Assembly (NCBI RefSeq): GCF_014280435.1
Contig: NZ_CP060388.1
Coordinates: 3,814,001 to 3,878,000, forward strand
DNA: 64,000 bases
DNA from: Sphingobium sp. KCTC 72723
Lineage (GTDB): Bacteria; Pseudomonadota; Alphaproteobacteria; Sphingomonadales; Sphingomonadaceae
Reading direction: 5' to 3'
A model generated the notes under the pieces. That model was not told where the DNA came from. It did no database searches and saw nothing but the letters and a program-made list of their open reading frames with translations. Numbering within the stretch: the stretch's first letter is position 1; each line of letters opens with the position of its first letter. Below are positions 56,635 through 64,000 of the stretch, in pieces. The translations under genes and the position numbers were made by a program.

Positions 56635-57390
56635 TTACCGCGCGAGCCATCCGCCATCGACGGCGAGGGTGTGGCCGTGGATGTAGCTGGCGGCGCTGGA
56701 GGCGAGGAACACCGCCGCGCCGCCGATGTCGGACGGGTCGCCCCAGCGGCCAGCGGGGATGCGTTCCTGAATCTGGCGGTTGCGGGTCTCGTCGGCTTGC
56801 AGTGCGGCGGTGTTGTTGGTGGCGATATAGCCGGGCGCGATCGCGTTGACGTTGATGCCCCTGGCCGACCATTCGTTGGCCAGCAGCTTGGTCAGGCCCG
56901 CGACGCCGCTTTTCGACGCGGTGTAGCTGGGGACGCGGATGCCGCCTTGGAAGGACAGGAGCGAGGCGATGTTGACGATCTTGCCGCTGCCTTGCGCGAT
57001 CATGTGGCGACCCGCCGCCTGGCAGAGGAAGAACAGCACTTTGAGATTGGTGTCGATCACCGCGTCCCAGTCTTCTTCCGTGAAGTCCACGCTGTCGGCG
57101 CGGCGGATGATCCCGGCATTGTTGACGAGGATGTCGAGGCCGCCCAGCGTCTCCAGCGTTTCATCGACGACGCGCTGGACGGGTTCGATGGTGGAGAGGT
57201 CAGCGGATATGATCTGCGCCCGGCGGCCCAATGCGCGGACTTTCTCCACCGTTTCGGTCGCGGGCGTCCGGCCCACGGCGGCGATGTCCGCGCCTGCCTG
57301 TGCCAGCGAGAGCGCGATGGCTTGCCCGATGCCAGTGTTCGCGCCGGTGACGATGGCGACTTTGCCGGAAAGGTCGAAGGGGTTGGTCAT
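56635..57390 (-). CDS. kduD: 2-dehydro-3-deoxy-D-gluconate 5-dehydrogenase KduD
   Basis: 251 aa SDR: TGANTGIGQAIALSLA (NAD-binding), NNAG motif in DILVNNAGIIRRADSVDFTE, Ser and catalytic SYTASKSGVAGLTK (Tyr-x-x-x-Lys). The pattern FTEEDWDAVIDTNLKVLFFL and the IPAGRWGDPSDIGGAAVFL tail fit KduD. It reduces 2,5-diketo-3-deoxygluconate to KDG, the step after KduI. ATG 57390 starts MTNPFDLSGKVAIVTG. It follows kduI. Confidence 0.88.
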   Translation of the reverse strand: MTNPFDLSGKVAIVTGANTGIGQAIALSLAQAGADIAAVGRTPATETVEKVRALGRRAQIISADLSTIEPVQRVVDETLETLGGLDILVNNAGIIRRADSVDFTEEDWDAVIDTNLKVLFFLCQAAGRHMIAQGSGKIVNIASLLSFQGGIRVPSYTASKSGVAGLTKLLANEWSARGINVNAIAPGYIATNNTAALQADETRNRQIQERIPAGRWGDPSDIGGAAVFLASSAASYIHGHTLAVDGGWLAR

Positions 57391-57474
57391 GTCTTGGCTC
57401 CGCTGTCGTGCGGGGGGCTGGCGTCGCAAGCCCACCCCCGGCCCCTCCCGCAGACGGGAAGGGAGAAGGCTCGG

Positions 57475-58314
57475 TCAGGCCAGCTGGCAGATGTCCAGCA
57501 CGTTCATGTCGGTATAGTCCTGATTCTCGCCCGCCATTGCCCAGATGAAGGCATAGGCTTTGGTGCCGGACCCCATATGGATCGACCAGGGGGGCGAGAT
57601 TACGGCTTCCTCATTGGCCATGACGATGTGACGCATCGCGTCGCCTTCGCCCATATAGTGGAAGACGCGGTCGGCGGGACCGTCCAGCTCGAAGTAGAAA
57701 TAGATCTCGCTGCGCCGCTCGTGAATATGCGGCGGCATGGTGTTCCAGACGCTGCCGGGTTTCAGGACGGTGAGGCCCATGACCAGTTGCGCGCTGTCGC
57801 AGATGCCGGGGATGACCAGCTGGAAAATGGTGCGTTCGTTGGATTCTTCGAGGGAGCCGCGTTCCAGCGTGGTCGCGTCGGCCAGCGAGATGAGGCGGGT
57901 GGTGAACGCCTTGTGCGCGGGGCAGGAGGCGAGATAGAAGCGCGCGCCTGCGCCGGAAAAGACCACGTCCTTGGCGCCCATGGTGACGTAGAGGCAATCC
58001 TTGTTGCCCAGCGTGAAGGCTTCGCCATCGACGGTGACGGTGCCAGTGACGCCGGACACATTGACGATCGCCAGTTCGCGCCGTTCGAGGAAGGGGTGGC
58101 CCGCAGCGGAGGCCGGTTCGCTCTGGGCAGGCAGCGCAACGGGCGCGTCCACGACCGCGACGCCGCCGATGACGAAGCGTTCGGCATGGGTGTAGTTCAG
58201 CACGCACTCGCCATCGCGGAACAGCCCGCCGATCAGATAGCGATCGCGCAACTCATCATTGCTCACACATTCCATCATGTCGGGGTGTGTCGCGTAATAG
58301 GTCTTGTCGAACAT
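57475..58314 (-). CDS. kduI: 5-dehydro-4-deoxy-D-glucuronate isomerase KduI
   Basis: 279 aa cupin isomerase. Typical opening [20 protein letters not shown], and metal ligands in [20 protein letters not shown] (His, His, Glu) and [13 protein letters not shown] (His). It converts 4-deoxy-5-ketouronate, from unsaturated uronates released by lyases, into 2,5-diketo-3-deoxygluconate for KduD. It indicates the host can use lyase-type pectin products; no lyase gene is in this window. Confidence 0.93.
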   Translation of the reverse strand: MFDKTYYATHPDMMECVSNDELRDRYLIGGLFRDGECVLNYTHAERFVIGGVAVVDAPVALPAQSEPASAAGHPFLERRELAIVNVSGVTGTVTVDGEAFTLGNKDCLYVTMGAKDVVFSGAGARFYLASCPAHKAFTTRLISLADATTLERGSLEESNERTIFQLVIPGICDSAQLVMGLTVLKPGSVWNTMPPHIHERRSEIYFYFELDGPADRVFHYMGEGDAMRHIVMANEEAVISPPWSIHMGSGTKAYAFIWAMAGENQDYTDMNVLDICQLA

Positions 58315-58412
58315 CGGACGTCTCCAGTGGGGCGTTTGCGCCCCTTATAGCGGCCGATGGCGTGAAAGGAATAGTTTATTCCCTGAATGTGGAATGATGG
58401 TCCGACATGCGG

Positions 58413-59039
58413 TTATATATCTGCAAGCAATATGACGTGAAGGAAGCGGGGACCGTGCGCGCCCCGGACATAGGTGCCTTCGATATCGGTAGTGCCGGAC
58501 ACGCCGGTGATCCAGTAATGGGCGCGCGGTTGCGGGCCGGGCAGGGGTGCGTCCTCCAGATGGGCGGCGATGTCGCGGGACGGCAGCAGGACGATGTGGT
58601 GGAGGGTCAGGAAATTGGGCAGCATCGGCGCAATGGGGCTGGTTTCGAAGATCAGCGATCCGGTTTCGGCGATGCCTTTGCGTGCGATGGCCAGCGTGGC
58701 GGCTTCGTCGGGCGCGGCGTTGGCGTGCAGGGTGAAGGCGGACCAGTCGCAGGCCGTCAGGCGCGGGTCGGGCGGGCAGCATAGCGCCAGCGGTTCGTTC
58801 TGGTCGGTCAGGTAGCGGGCAATGGCAGCGGGCAGATCGGCGATGCTGGCGATGCGGTCATGGCTGGCGTTGACGCTGGGCAAGGCGAGGCGGGCGAGAA
58901 ATTCGGATTCGAGGTTGGCGGGGTTCACCGCAGGGCGTTCGGGCGTGCCGAGCAGGGCGGTGGCTTGGTTAAGAGAAGGCGCGGGGCTTTTGAGGCGGGC
59001 GAGGATCGCCCCCCTGCTATCCAATGCATGGGCGCTCAT
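58413..59039 (-). CDS. lutC: L-lactate utilisation protein LutC (LUD domain)
   Basis: 208 aa LUD-domain protein. Motifs: SRGAILARLKSPAP start, ARKGIAETGSLIFETSPIAP and HHIVLLPSRDIAAHL, ending GAHGPRFLHVILLADI. LutC is the third part of the LutABC complex that oxidises L-lactate to pyruvate. The ATG overlaps the lutB stop by 4 nt. Confidence 0.88.
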   Translation of the reverse strand: MSAHALDSRGAILARLKSPAPSLNQATALLGTPERPAVNPANLESEFLARLALPSVNASHDRIASIADLPAAIARYLTDQNEPLALCCPPDPRLTACDWSAFTLHANAAPDEAATLAIARKGIAETGSLIFETSPIAPMLPNFLTLHHIVLLPSRDIAAHLEDAPLPGPQPRAHYWITGVSGTTDIEGTYVRGAHGPRFLHVILLADI

Positions 59040-60430
59040 TTGCGCTGCTCCTGCTGATATTGGGCCATGAAGCTGCGCGCGGCGGGTTTTGGCAGATCGC
59101 GATGTTTCGTCCATCCGCCTGCGAAAGGCAGGCTGGCGATCCAGCCGGTGCGGCCGATCAGCCGGATCGCCCGGATGGCGATAGCCGTGCCGAGCCGATA
59201 AAGCGCCGGGCGCGTGGCAGCGAAGGCCCAGAGGCCCAACCCCCAGCGCATCGAGGTCGGCTCCAGCCCTTCGCGCCAGCTTTTCTCGCGCCAGCCCTTG
59301 AGCAGGGTGGGGAGGGGGATTTTGACCGGGCAGACCTCCTGACATTTGCCGTTGAGGGTGCAGGCATGGGCAAGGTCGCGGGTCGCGGCGAGGCCGTCGA
59401 GCGCGGGGGTGAGGACCGCGCCCATTGGCCCCGGATAGGTGCCGCCATAGGCATGGCCGCCGATCTGGCGGAACACGACGCAATGGTTCATGCACGCGCC
59501 GCAACGGATGCAGCGCAGCATTTCGGCCAGCCCTTCATCGCGCATTTTGGTGCGGCCATTGTCGACCAGAACGATGTGCATTTCCTCCGGCCCGTCGCGG
59601 TCGCCGGGGCGTTTGGGGCCGGTGTAGAAAGTGGTATATTGGGTGAGCGCCGCGCCGGTGGCGGAGCGGGCCAGCATCCGCAGCATGTGAATGGCGTGGG
59701 GCATGGACGGCACGATCTTTTCGATCCCCGCCGTCACGATATGCACGCGCGGGGGGACGAGCGAGAGTTCGGCATTGCCCTCATTAGTGACGGTGCAGAC
59801 TGCGCCTGTGTCCGCGATCAGGAAGTTCGCGCCCGATATGCCGACATCCGCGCCCAGCATCTTGGCCCGCAGTTCGCGCCGGGCGCTCTGGGCCATGGCG
59901 GCGATGGTTTCTTCTTTGTGGGGGTTGGCATGTTTTGCGCGGAACAGGGCGGACACCTGCTCGCGGGTCTTGTGCATGGCGGGCCAGATGATGTGCGAGG
60001 GGCGCTCGTCGGCCAGTTGGATGATATGTTCGGCCAAGTCGGTTTCGACCCGGACGATCCCGGCTTCCTCCAGCGCGTGGGGCAGGCCGATTTCCTCCCC
60101 CAGCATGGATTTGGAGCGGGCGACGCTCTTTGCGCCTGCCGCCTTGCAGAGGGCGATGACGATGGCGCAGGCTTCGTCGGCGGTCTGCGCCCAATGGACC
60201 TGCGCGCCCGCCGCGATGGCGCTGGCTTCGAATTGTTCAAGATAGGGGCCGAGATGGGCGATCACATGATCCTTGATCGCGGCGGCGCGGGTGCGGGCGG
60301 CTTCGAAATCAGGGAAGGCGTCGATGGCGATGGCGCGCTTGGCCTCCGAAGTCCCGGCGGTGCGTTCGACCGCGATTTTCAGGATCGGATCGGCGAGCGC
60401 GGCGTCGGCGCGTTCTGTAAAGCCGCTCAT
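59036..60430 (-). CDS. lutB: L-lactate oxidation iron-sulfur protein LutB
   Basis: 464 aa. N-terminal LUD-like part (SKSMLGEEIGLPHALEEAGI, ISGANFLIADTGAVCTVTNE) and two 4Fe-4S motifs, CIRCGACMNHC and the late C...C...CP (CTLNGKCQEVCP), as in LldF/LutB. It transfers electrons from lactate oxidation. Overlaps lutA and lutC by 4 nt each, so LutABC is made as a unit. Confidence 0.93.
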   Translation of the reverse strand: MSGFTERADAALADPILKIAVERTAGTSEAKRAIAIDAFPDFEAARTRAAAIKDHVIAHLGPYLEQFEASAIAAGAQVHWAQTADEACAIVIALCKAAGAKSVARSKSMLGEEIGLPHALEEAGIVRVETDLAEHIIQLADERPSHIIWPAMHKTREQVSALFRAKHANPHKEETIAAMAQSARRELRAKMLGADVGISGANFLIADTGAVCTVTNEGNAELSLVPPRVHIVTAGIEKIVPSMPHAIHMLRMLARSATGAALTQYTTFYTGPKRPGDRDGPEEMHIVLVDNGRTKMRDEGLAEMLRCIRCGACMNHCVVFRQIGGHAYGGTYPGPMGAVLTPALDGLAATRDLAHACTLNGKCQEVCPVKIPLPTLLKGWREKSWREGLEPTSMRWGLGLWAFAATRPALYRLGTAIAIRAIRLIGRTGWIASLPFAGGWTKHRDLPKPAARSFMAQYQQEQRK

Positions 60431-61182
60431 GCTTCCTCGCCGATCGCCGGGCCGTCACCCATGCCCGCGATCAGTTCGATCGCGTGGAAGGCGCGGATTT
60501 TGGAGCCGTCGCGGTGGAGTTTGCCCGCCATGTTCATCAGGCAACCGAGGTCGCCCGCCAGCAGCAGGTCCGCGCCGGTGGATTGAATCGCGGCGGCTTT
60601 TTCTCCCACGATGGCGTTGGAAATGGCGGGATATTTGACGCAGAAGGTGCCACCAAAGCCACAACAGGTTTCCGCGCCCGCCAGCGGTGCCATCGACAGG
60701 CCGTCAATGGCCTTGAGCAGGCGGCGGGGCTGCGCCTTGATGCCCAGTTCGCGCAGGCCGGAGCAACTGTCATGATAGGTGGCGGTGGCGGGCAGGCTTA
60801 CGCCTTCGGGTTTCCAGCCGCAGACTTCATCCAGATAGGCCATGACCTCGAACGTCTTTTCGGCGACCGCCTGCGCGCGGGGCAGCCAGTCCGGGTCATG
60901 CTCGAACAGTTCGGGATAGTGGCAGCGGATCGTCCCGGCGCAGGAGCCGGAGGGGACGACTATCGCTTCATAAGGTTCGAGTGCAGTGATGGTCTGCTTT
61001 GCGAGGGCAATTGCATGGTCGCGGTCGCCGCTGTTGAGGGCGGGCTGGCCGCAGCAGGTCTGCCCCTGTGGCACGACGACGGTGCAGCCTGCCGCTTCGA
61101 GGGCGCGGATGGTGGCGAAGCCGATGCGCGGGCGCATGACATCGACCAGGCAGGTGACGAACAGGGCGACGTTCTGGGTCAT
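60427..61182 (-). CDS. lutA: L-lactate utilisation protein LutA (CCG domain)
   Basis: 251 aa with two cysteine-rich CCG motifs, PQGQTCCGQPALNSGDRDHA and AGAETCCGFGGTFCVKYPAI, plus SGSCAGTIRCHY and YHDSCSGLRELGI. These ligate non-cubane iron-sulfur clusters as in heterodisulfide-reductase type oxidoreductases. ATG 61182 overlaps the stop of the upstream esterase gene (ATGA). Confidence 0.93.
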   Translation of the reverse strand: MTQNVALFVTCLVDVMRPRIGFATIRALEAAGCTVVVPQGQTCCGQPALNSGDRDHAIALAKQTITALEPYEAIVVPSGSCAGTIRCHYPELFEHDPDWLPRAQAVAEKTFEVMAYLDEVCGWKPEGVSLPATATYHDSCSGLRELGIKAQPRRLLKAIDGLSMAPLAGAETCCGFGGTFCVKYPAISNAIVGEKAAAIQSTGADLLLAGDLGCLMNMAGKLHRDGSKIRAFHAIELIAGMGDGPAIGEEA

Positions 61183-62159
61183 AGGCCGTGGCGCTTTGCG
61201 AAATTCAGGAAAAGGTCGGGCCATGGCACGGGCGCAGCGGGCGGGGCGACGAGGCCGAAGCCGTGGCCGCCATTTTCGAACAGGTGGCATTCGGCCGCTA
61301 TGCCCTTGGCGCGCAGGGCGGCGAGCATGGCGAGACTGTTTTCGGGCGGCACCGCCTTGTCATCCAGCGCGTGGGCGAGAAACACCGGGGGCGTTTCCGC
61401 GCTGACATTCTGATCGAGCGAGAGGCCACGCATCCGTTCCGGCGTCGGGTTGGGGCCGAGCAACTGGGTGCGCGAGCCGGTGTGGACGAAGGCACCCTCC
61501 ATCTGGATGACGGGGTAGATATAGGCGGCGATCGCGGCTTTGATCGGTTCCCGGTCGGTGGCGTCGATGGGCGTATAGGCTGGCGCAGGGGGGCGGCTGG
61601 TGAGCCAGGCGGCGAGGTGGCCACCGGCGGAAAAGCCCATCACGCCGATGCGGTTTGCGTCATATTTCTCACGCGGGGCGAGCGCGCGGACGATGCGCAG
61701 GGCGCGCTGGGCATCCTGTAGCGGCGCTTCCGCCCCGGCGGTCCAGCCATCGGCGGGCAGCCGGTAGAGCAGGGAGTAGCAGGTGTAGCCCGCCTGCGCG
61801 AAACGGCGGGCGATATTATAGCCTTCATGGCCGATGGCGACGCGGGTGTAGCCGCCGCCGGGGATGAGCAGGATCGCCGCGCCATTGGGTTTCGCGCCGA
61901 CATCTTTGGGCCGCAGCAGCGTGAGCGTGGGTGTGACGACATGGGCGAATACGCCATCGTCCGGGGTGCTTTCGGGGCGGCGGAGGGATTCGACTTCCTG
62001 CACCGTAACATGTTCGCCGCCCGGCGCTTTGCCGGGCCAGATCGGGAAACGCTCGAACCCCTGCGGCAGGGGGAAGCTTTGCGCCAGCGCAGGGGCCGCG
62101 AGCGTTGCGGACGCGAGGGTTCCGGCGATAAGCGTGCGGCGGTCGATGGGGAGCGTCAT
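61179..62159 (-). CDS. Exported alpha/beta-hydrolase esterase (acetyl-esterase-like)
   Basis: 326 aa with a Tat-like signal (DRRTLIAGTLASATLAAPAL). Motifs: AAILLIPGGGYTRVAIGHEG (oxyanion), GVMGFSAGGHLAAWL (Ser nucleophile), VFLAHALDDKAVPPENS (Asp) and ENGGHGFGLV (His). This fits the BD-FAE/acetyl-xylan-esterase-like group often found with pectin and xylan genes. It starts within the stop codon of the RG acetylesterase gene, so deacetylation of pectin oligosaccharides is the likely role. Confidence 0.82.
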   Translation of the reverse strand: MTLPIDRRTLIAGTLASATLAAPALAQSFPLPQGFERFPIWPGKAPGGEHVTVQEVESLRRPESTPDDGVFAHVVTPTLTLLRPKDVGAKPNGAAILLIPGGGYTRVAIGHEGYNIARRFAQAGYTCYSLLYRLPADGWTAGAEAPLQDAQRALRIVRALAPREKYDANRIGVMGFSAGGHLAAWLTSRPPAPAYTPIDATDREPIKAAIAAYIYPVIQMEGAFVHTGSRTQLLGPNPTPERMRGLSLDQNVSAETPPVFLAHALDDKAVPPENSLAMLAALRAKGIAAECHLFENGGHGFGLVAPPAAPVPWPDLFLNFAKRHGL

Positions 62160-62953
62160 TGGCAATCCGTCCTTCCAAGCGGGCTGGTGCGGGTCAGGGC
62201 CGGGCGAGGGTCGGCTATTTTGGCGGCGATGGGAAGGGCGAGGGATTTCAGGCCAGCGGCGACCAGATCGGCCATTTGCCGCGCGCCCAGCTCGCTGAAA
62301 TGGGTGTCGTCGCTGATGCCTTTGGGGAAGGCGGCGATAGCGTCCTGCGCGCTGTAATGGAGATAGAGCGATTTTGACGCTTGCGGCCCGGCGCGGTCGA
62401 GCCAGGCGCGCGAGCGCGATTCCAGGTCGATCAGCGGCGTGGCGGTGATGGTCGCAAGGTCGCGCATGACGGCAGACCATGCGGGATAATCGGCGATGGC
62501 GTGGCCGTTTGGCCCGAAGTTGCGCCGCGCAACCGGGGTGACGAGGACGGGGATGCCGCCGGCGATCCGCACGTCGCGGATGAAACGCAGCAGATTGTCG
62601 CGATAGTCGGTCTGCGCGGGCGCCCAGCGTTCGGGTTTAGCGCGCGCCTGATCGTTATGGCCGAACTGGATCAGCACCGTGTCGCCCGGCATAATGTCGG
62701 CGCGCAGCCGGTCCCAGCGCCCTTCGGCCAGAAAGCTGCGGGTGGAGCGGCCCCCCATGGCGTGGTTGAGGATGCGCACGTCGGGGGCCACGGCGCAGCG
62801 CAGCATCGTCCCCCAGCCGGTTTGCGGATAGCGGGCCGGGGCATAATCGGCAGCGGTGGAATCGCTGGCGATCAGGATGGTGTCGCCGGGGCGCGTGGCG
62901 TGTGCCGGGGTGGTGAGGAGGAGGGCGGCGAATGGCAAGATGGCGCGCTTCAT
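62156..62953 (-). CDS. Rhamnogalacturonan acetylesterase (SGNH hydrolase)
   Basis: 265 aa with signal peptide (KRAILPFAALLLTTPAHA). SGNH blocks: LIASDSTAADYAP (Ser, block I), NHAMGGRSTRSF (Gly), LIQFGHNDQ (Asn) and DDTHFSELGARQ (Asp-His). This arrangement is the RGAE type, removing acetyl groups from galacturonate in the RG-I backbone. It is co-translated with the next esterase. Confidence 0.88.
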   Translation of the reverse strand: MKRAILPFAALLLTTPAHATRPGDTILIASDSTAADYAPARYPQTGWGTMLRCAVAPDVRILNHAMGGRSTRSFLAEGRWDRLRADIMPGDTVLIQFGHNDQARAKPERWAPAQTDYRDNLLRFIRDVRIAGGIPVLVTPVARRNFGPNGHAIADYPAWSAVMRDLATITATPLIDLESRSRAWLDRAGPQASKSLYLHYSAQDAIAAFPKGISDDTHFSELGARQMADLVAAGLKSLALPIAAKIADPRPALTRTSPLGRTDCQ

Positions 62954-62969
62954 TTGCCTACCTCTTGGT

Positions 62970-63057
62970 CGTCATTTCCGCGCAGGCGGAAATCCATCTC
63001 CCGGCCTTGCGGCTGGTGAGATGGCGGGAGATGGATCCCCGCCTTCGCGGGGATGAC
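62970..63057. repeat. Palindromic repeat in the pectin locus
   Basis: The left arm begins GTCATTTCCGCGCAGGCGGA (62970 on) and the right arm ends CGCCTTCGCGGGGATGAC (63057). They are imperfectly complementary over about 31 nt, with a loop rich in GGC. A dispersed GTCAT.CC.GCG palindrome family common in these genomes; it sits between the RGAE and rhamnose dehydrogenase genes and could form a stem in that transcript. Confidence 0.75.
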
Positions 63058-63074
63058 GGGGGTAGGTCGGGGCA

Positions 63075-63839
63075 TCACTGCAAATTCACATACATGCCGC
63101 CGTCCACCAGCAGCGCCGCGCCAGTGACATAGGCGGCCATGTCCGACGCCAGAAAGACGATCGGCCCGGCCAGATCTTCGGGTGCGCCGAGGCGGCCCAG
63201 CGGCACGCGCTTTTCCATATATTCGCGCTTTTCGACGTCGGCCAGATCATCCTTGTTGATTTCCGTGAGGATGGTGCCGGGCAGGACGCTGTTGCAGCGG
63301 ATGTTGTGCTTGCCCAGCGCGATGGCGGTGGACTGCATCAGCGAATGAACGCCTGCTTTGGTGGGGGTGTAATGCGTCTGATATTCGCCGCCGACCAGCG
63401 CGGAGATGGAGGAGACGGCGACGATGGAGCCGCCATGGCCCTGTTTCACCATCTGCTGCGCGGCGGCCTGCACCATGAAGTAAGCGCCGTGCAGGTTCAC
63501 CTTGAAGGTGCGTTCCACCACATCGACCGGCATGTCGAGAAAGGCGTGGAAGGGGCAGATGCCCGCATTGCTGACCATCACGTCGACCTTGCCAAAGGCG
63601 TCCACGGCGTGGGCCACGAAGTCCTGCGCGGTTTGCGGGTCGGCGACGTCGCCCTTTATCGCGATGGCGCGCTGGCCCAGCGCCTCGATCTCCGCGACGC
63701 AGCTGGCGGCGGGACCGTCGCTATTGGCGTAGTTGATCGCGACATTGGCGCCATGCTGCGCGGCACCGATGGCGGCGGCGCGGCCGATGCCAGTCGATGC
63801 GCCAGTGACGAGGACGGTTTTGCCTTCAAGCAGTTTCAT
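63075..63839 (-). CDS. Probable L-rhamnose 1-dehydrogenase (SDR)
   Basis: 254 aa SDR: TGASTGIGRAAAIGAAQHGA, NAG in VMVSNAGICPFHAFLDMP, active-site HYTPTKAGVHSLMQSTAIAL (Tyr-x-x-x-Lys) and FLASDMAAYVTGAALLVDGG. The stretch NAGICPFHAFLDMP and THYTPTKAG match, from memory, the NAD(P)-dependent L-rhamnose dehydrogenase of Azotobacter and Sphingomonas. It would start the non-phosphorylated L-rhamnose route. It opens the minus-strand pectin unit. An alternative is another sugar dehydrogenase of the same family. Confidence 0.78.
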   Translation of the reverse strand: MKLLEGKTVLVTGASTGIGRAAAIGAAQHGANVAINYANSDGPAASCVAEIEALGQRAIAIKGDVADPQTAQDFVAHAVDAFGKVDVMVSNAGICPFHAFLDMPVDVVERTFKVNLHGAYFMVQAAAQQMVKQGHGGSIVAVSSISALVGGEYQTHYTPTKAGVHSLMQSTAIALGKHNIRCNSVLPGTILTEINKDDLADVEKREYMEKRVPLGRLGAPEDLAGPIVFLASDMAAYVTGAALLVDGGMYVNLQ

Positions 63840-63886
63840 GGGGTGGGGGTTCCTGTGTTCAAAGGGTTTAACAGTTCACACCGTTC

Positions 63887-63954
63887 GTCATTGCGAGCGC
63901 AGCGAAGCAATCCATTGTCGCTCCGGTGGATTGCTTCGCTGCGCTCGCAATGAC
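63887..63954. repeat. Dispersed palindromic repeat, copy 2
   Basis: Arms 63887-63914 and 63927-63954 are identical in sequence and order to those at 2978-3046; only the 12-nt loop differs. It lies upstream of the rhamnose dehydrogenase start. The window ends without a further complete gene. Confidence 0.9.
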
Positions 63955-64000
63955 GATCCAAGGCTCGATCATCTCACTTACCGTCGCCCTGCACGGCGGG

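Noticed and set aside
56590..60586. Two long plus-strand frames opposite kduD/kduI and lutB
   Set aside because: The minus-strand genes have catalytic motifs and 4-nt overlaps; the plus-strand frames have none.

Overview
The window is GC-rich alphaproteobacterial chromosome, most likely from a sphingomonad (Sphingomonas/Sphingobium-like). The evidence is the gene style and content: a large TonB-dependent receptor without an STN domain, sulfotransferase and aspartyl-hydroxylase neighbours, many TGA-ATG style overlaps, the dispersed palindromic repeats, and an AaeB-type efflux operon. This assignment is inference from content, not a database match.

Layout. 1-9.7 kb: ruvB tail, acyl-CoA ligase with a B3 metallo-beta-lactamase, one intact IS (1671 bp, 5-bp target duplication) inside a palindromic repeat, glyoxalases II and I, a frameshifted SIMPL gene, small envelope proteins. 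9.7-19.9 kb: tRNA-Leu followed by a tyrosine integrase and a decay zone (truncated exonuclease, broken ycaQ, intact YbiI-like zinc-finger gene, two IS21-type elements, the first codons of a fic gene cut by the second IS21 element).

19.85-27.7 kb is the most interesting part. It holds two diverged copies of a type II-C CRISPR-Cas locus with the same gene order and complementary damage. Copy A has an intact 1096-aa Cas9 and an intact divergent tracrRNA, but only about 28 codons of cas1, then a cas2-downstream (leader-like) sequence. Copy B has intact cas1, cas2 and an 8-repeat array, but its cas9 is an internally deleted fossil and its tracrRNA lacks promoter and anti-repeat. The tracrRNA of copy A pairs along the first 24 nt of the copy B repeat with only G:U wobbles and one bulge, so the halves plausibly form one working system. 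An unrecognised protein made of two related halves is encoded between them.

27.7-47 kb: mostly core genes (HhH membrane protein, purD, xseA, DUF2093, M23 peptidase, TonB receptor with sulfotransferase and TPR/aspartyl-hydroxylase neighbours, clpB, M28 and M16 peptidases). 47-52 kb: a MarR-controlled AaeB/AaeX/AaeA-like efflux operon with its own outer-membrane factor. 52-63.9 kb: a minus-strand locus that fits use of rhamnogalacturonan I (galactanase, beta-galactosidase, GH43-like enzyme, rhamnogalacturonan acetylesterase, another esterase, KduI/KduD, L-rhamnose dehydrogenase, and LutABC to oxidise the L-lactate expected from rhamnose breakdown).
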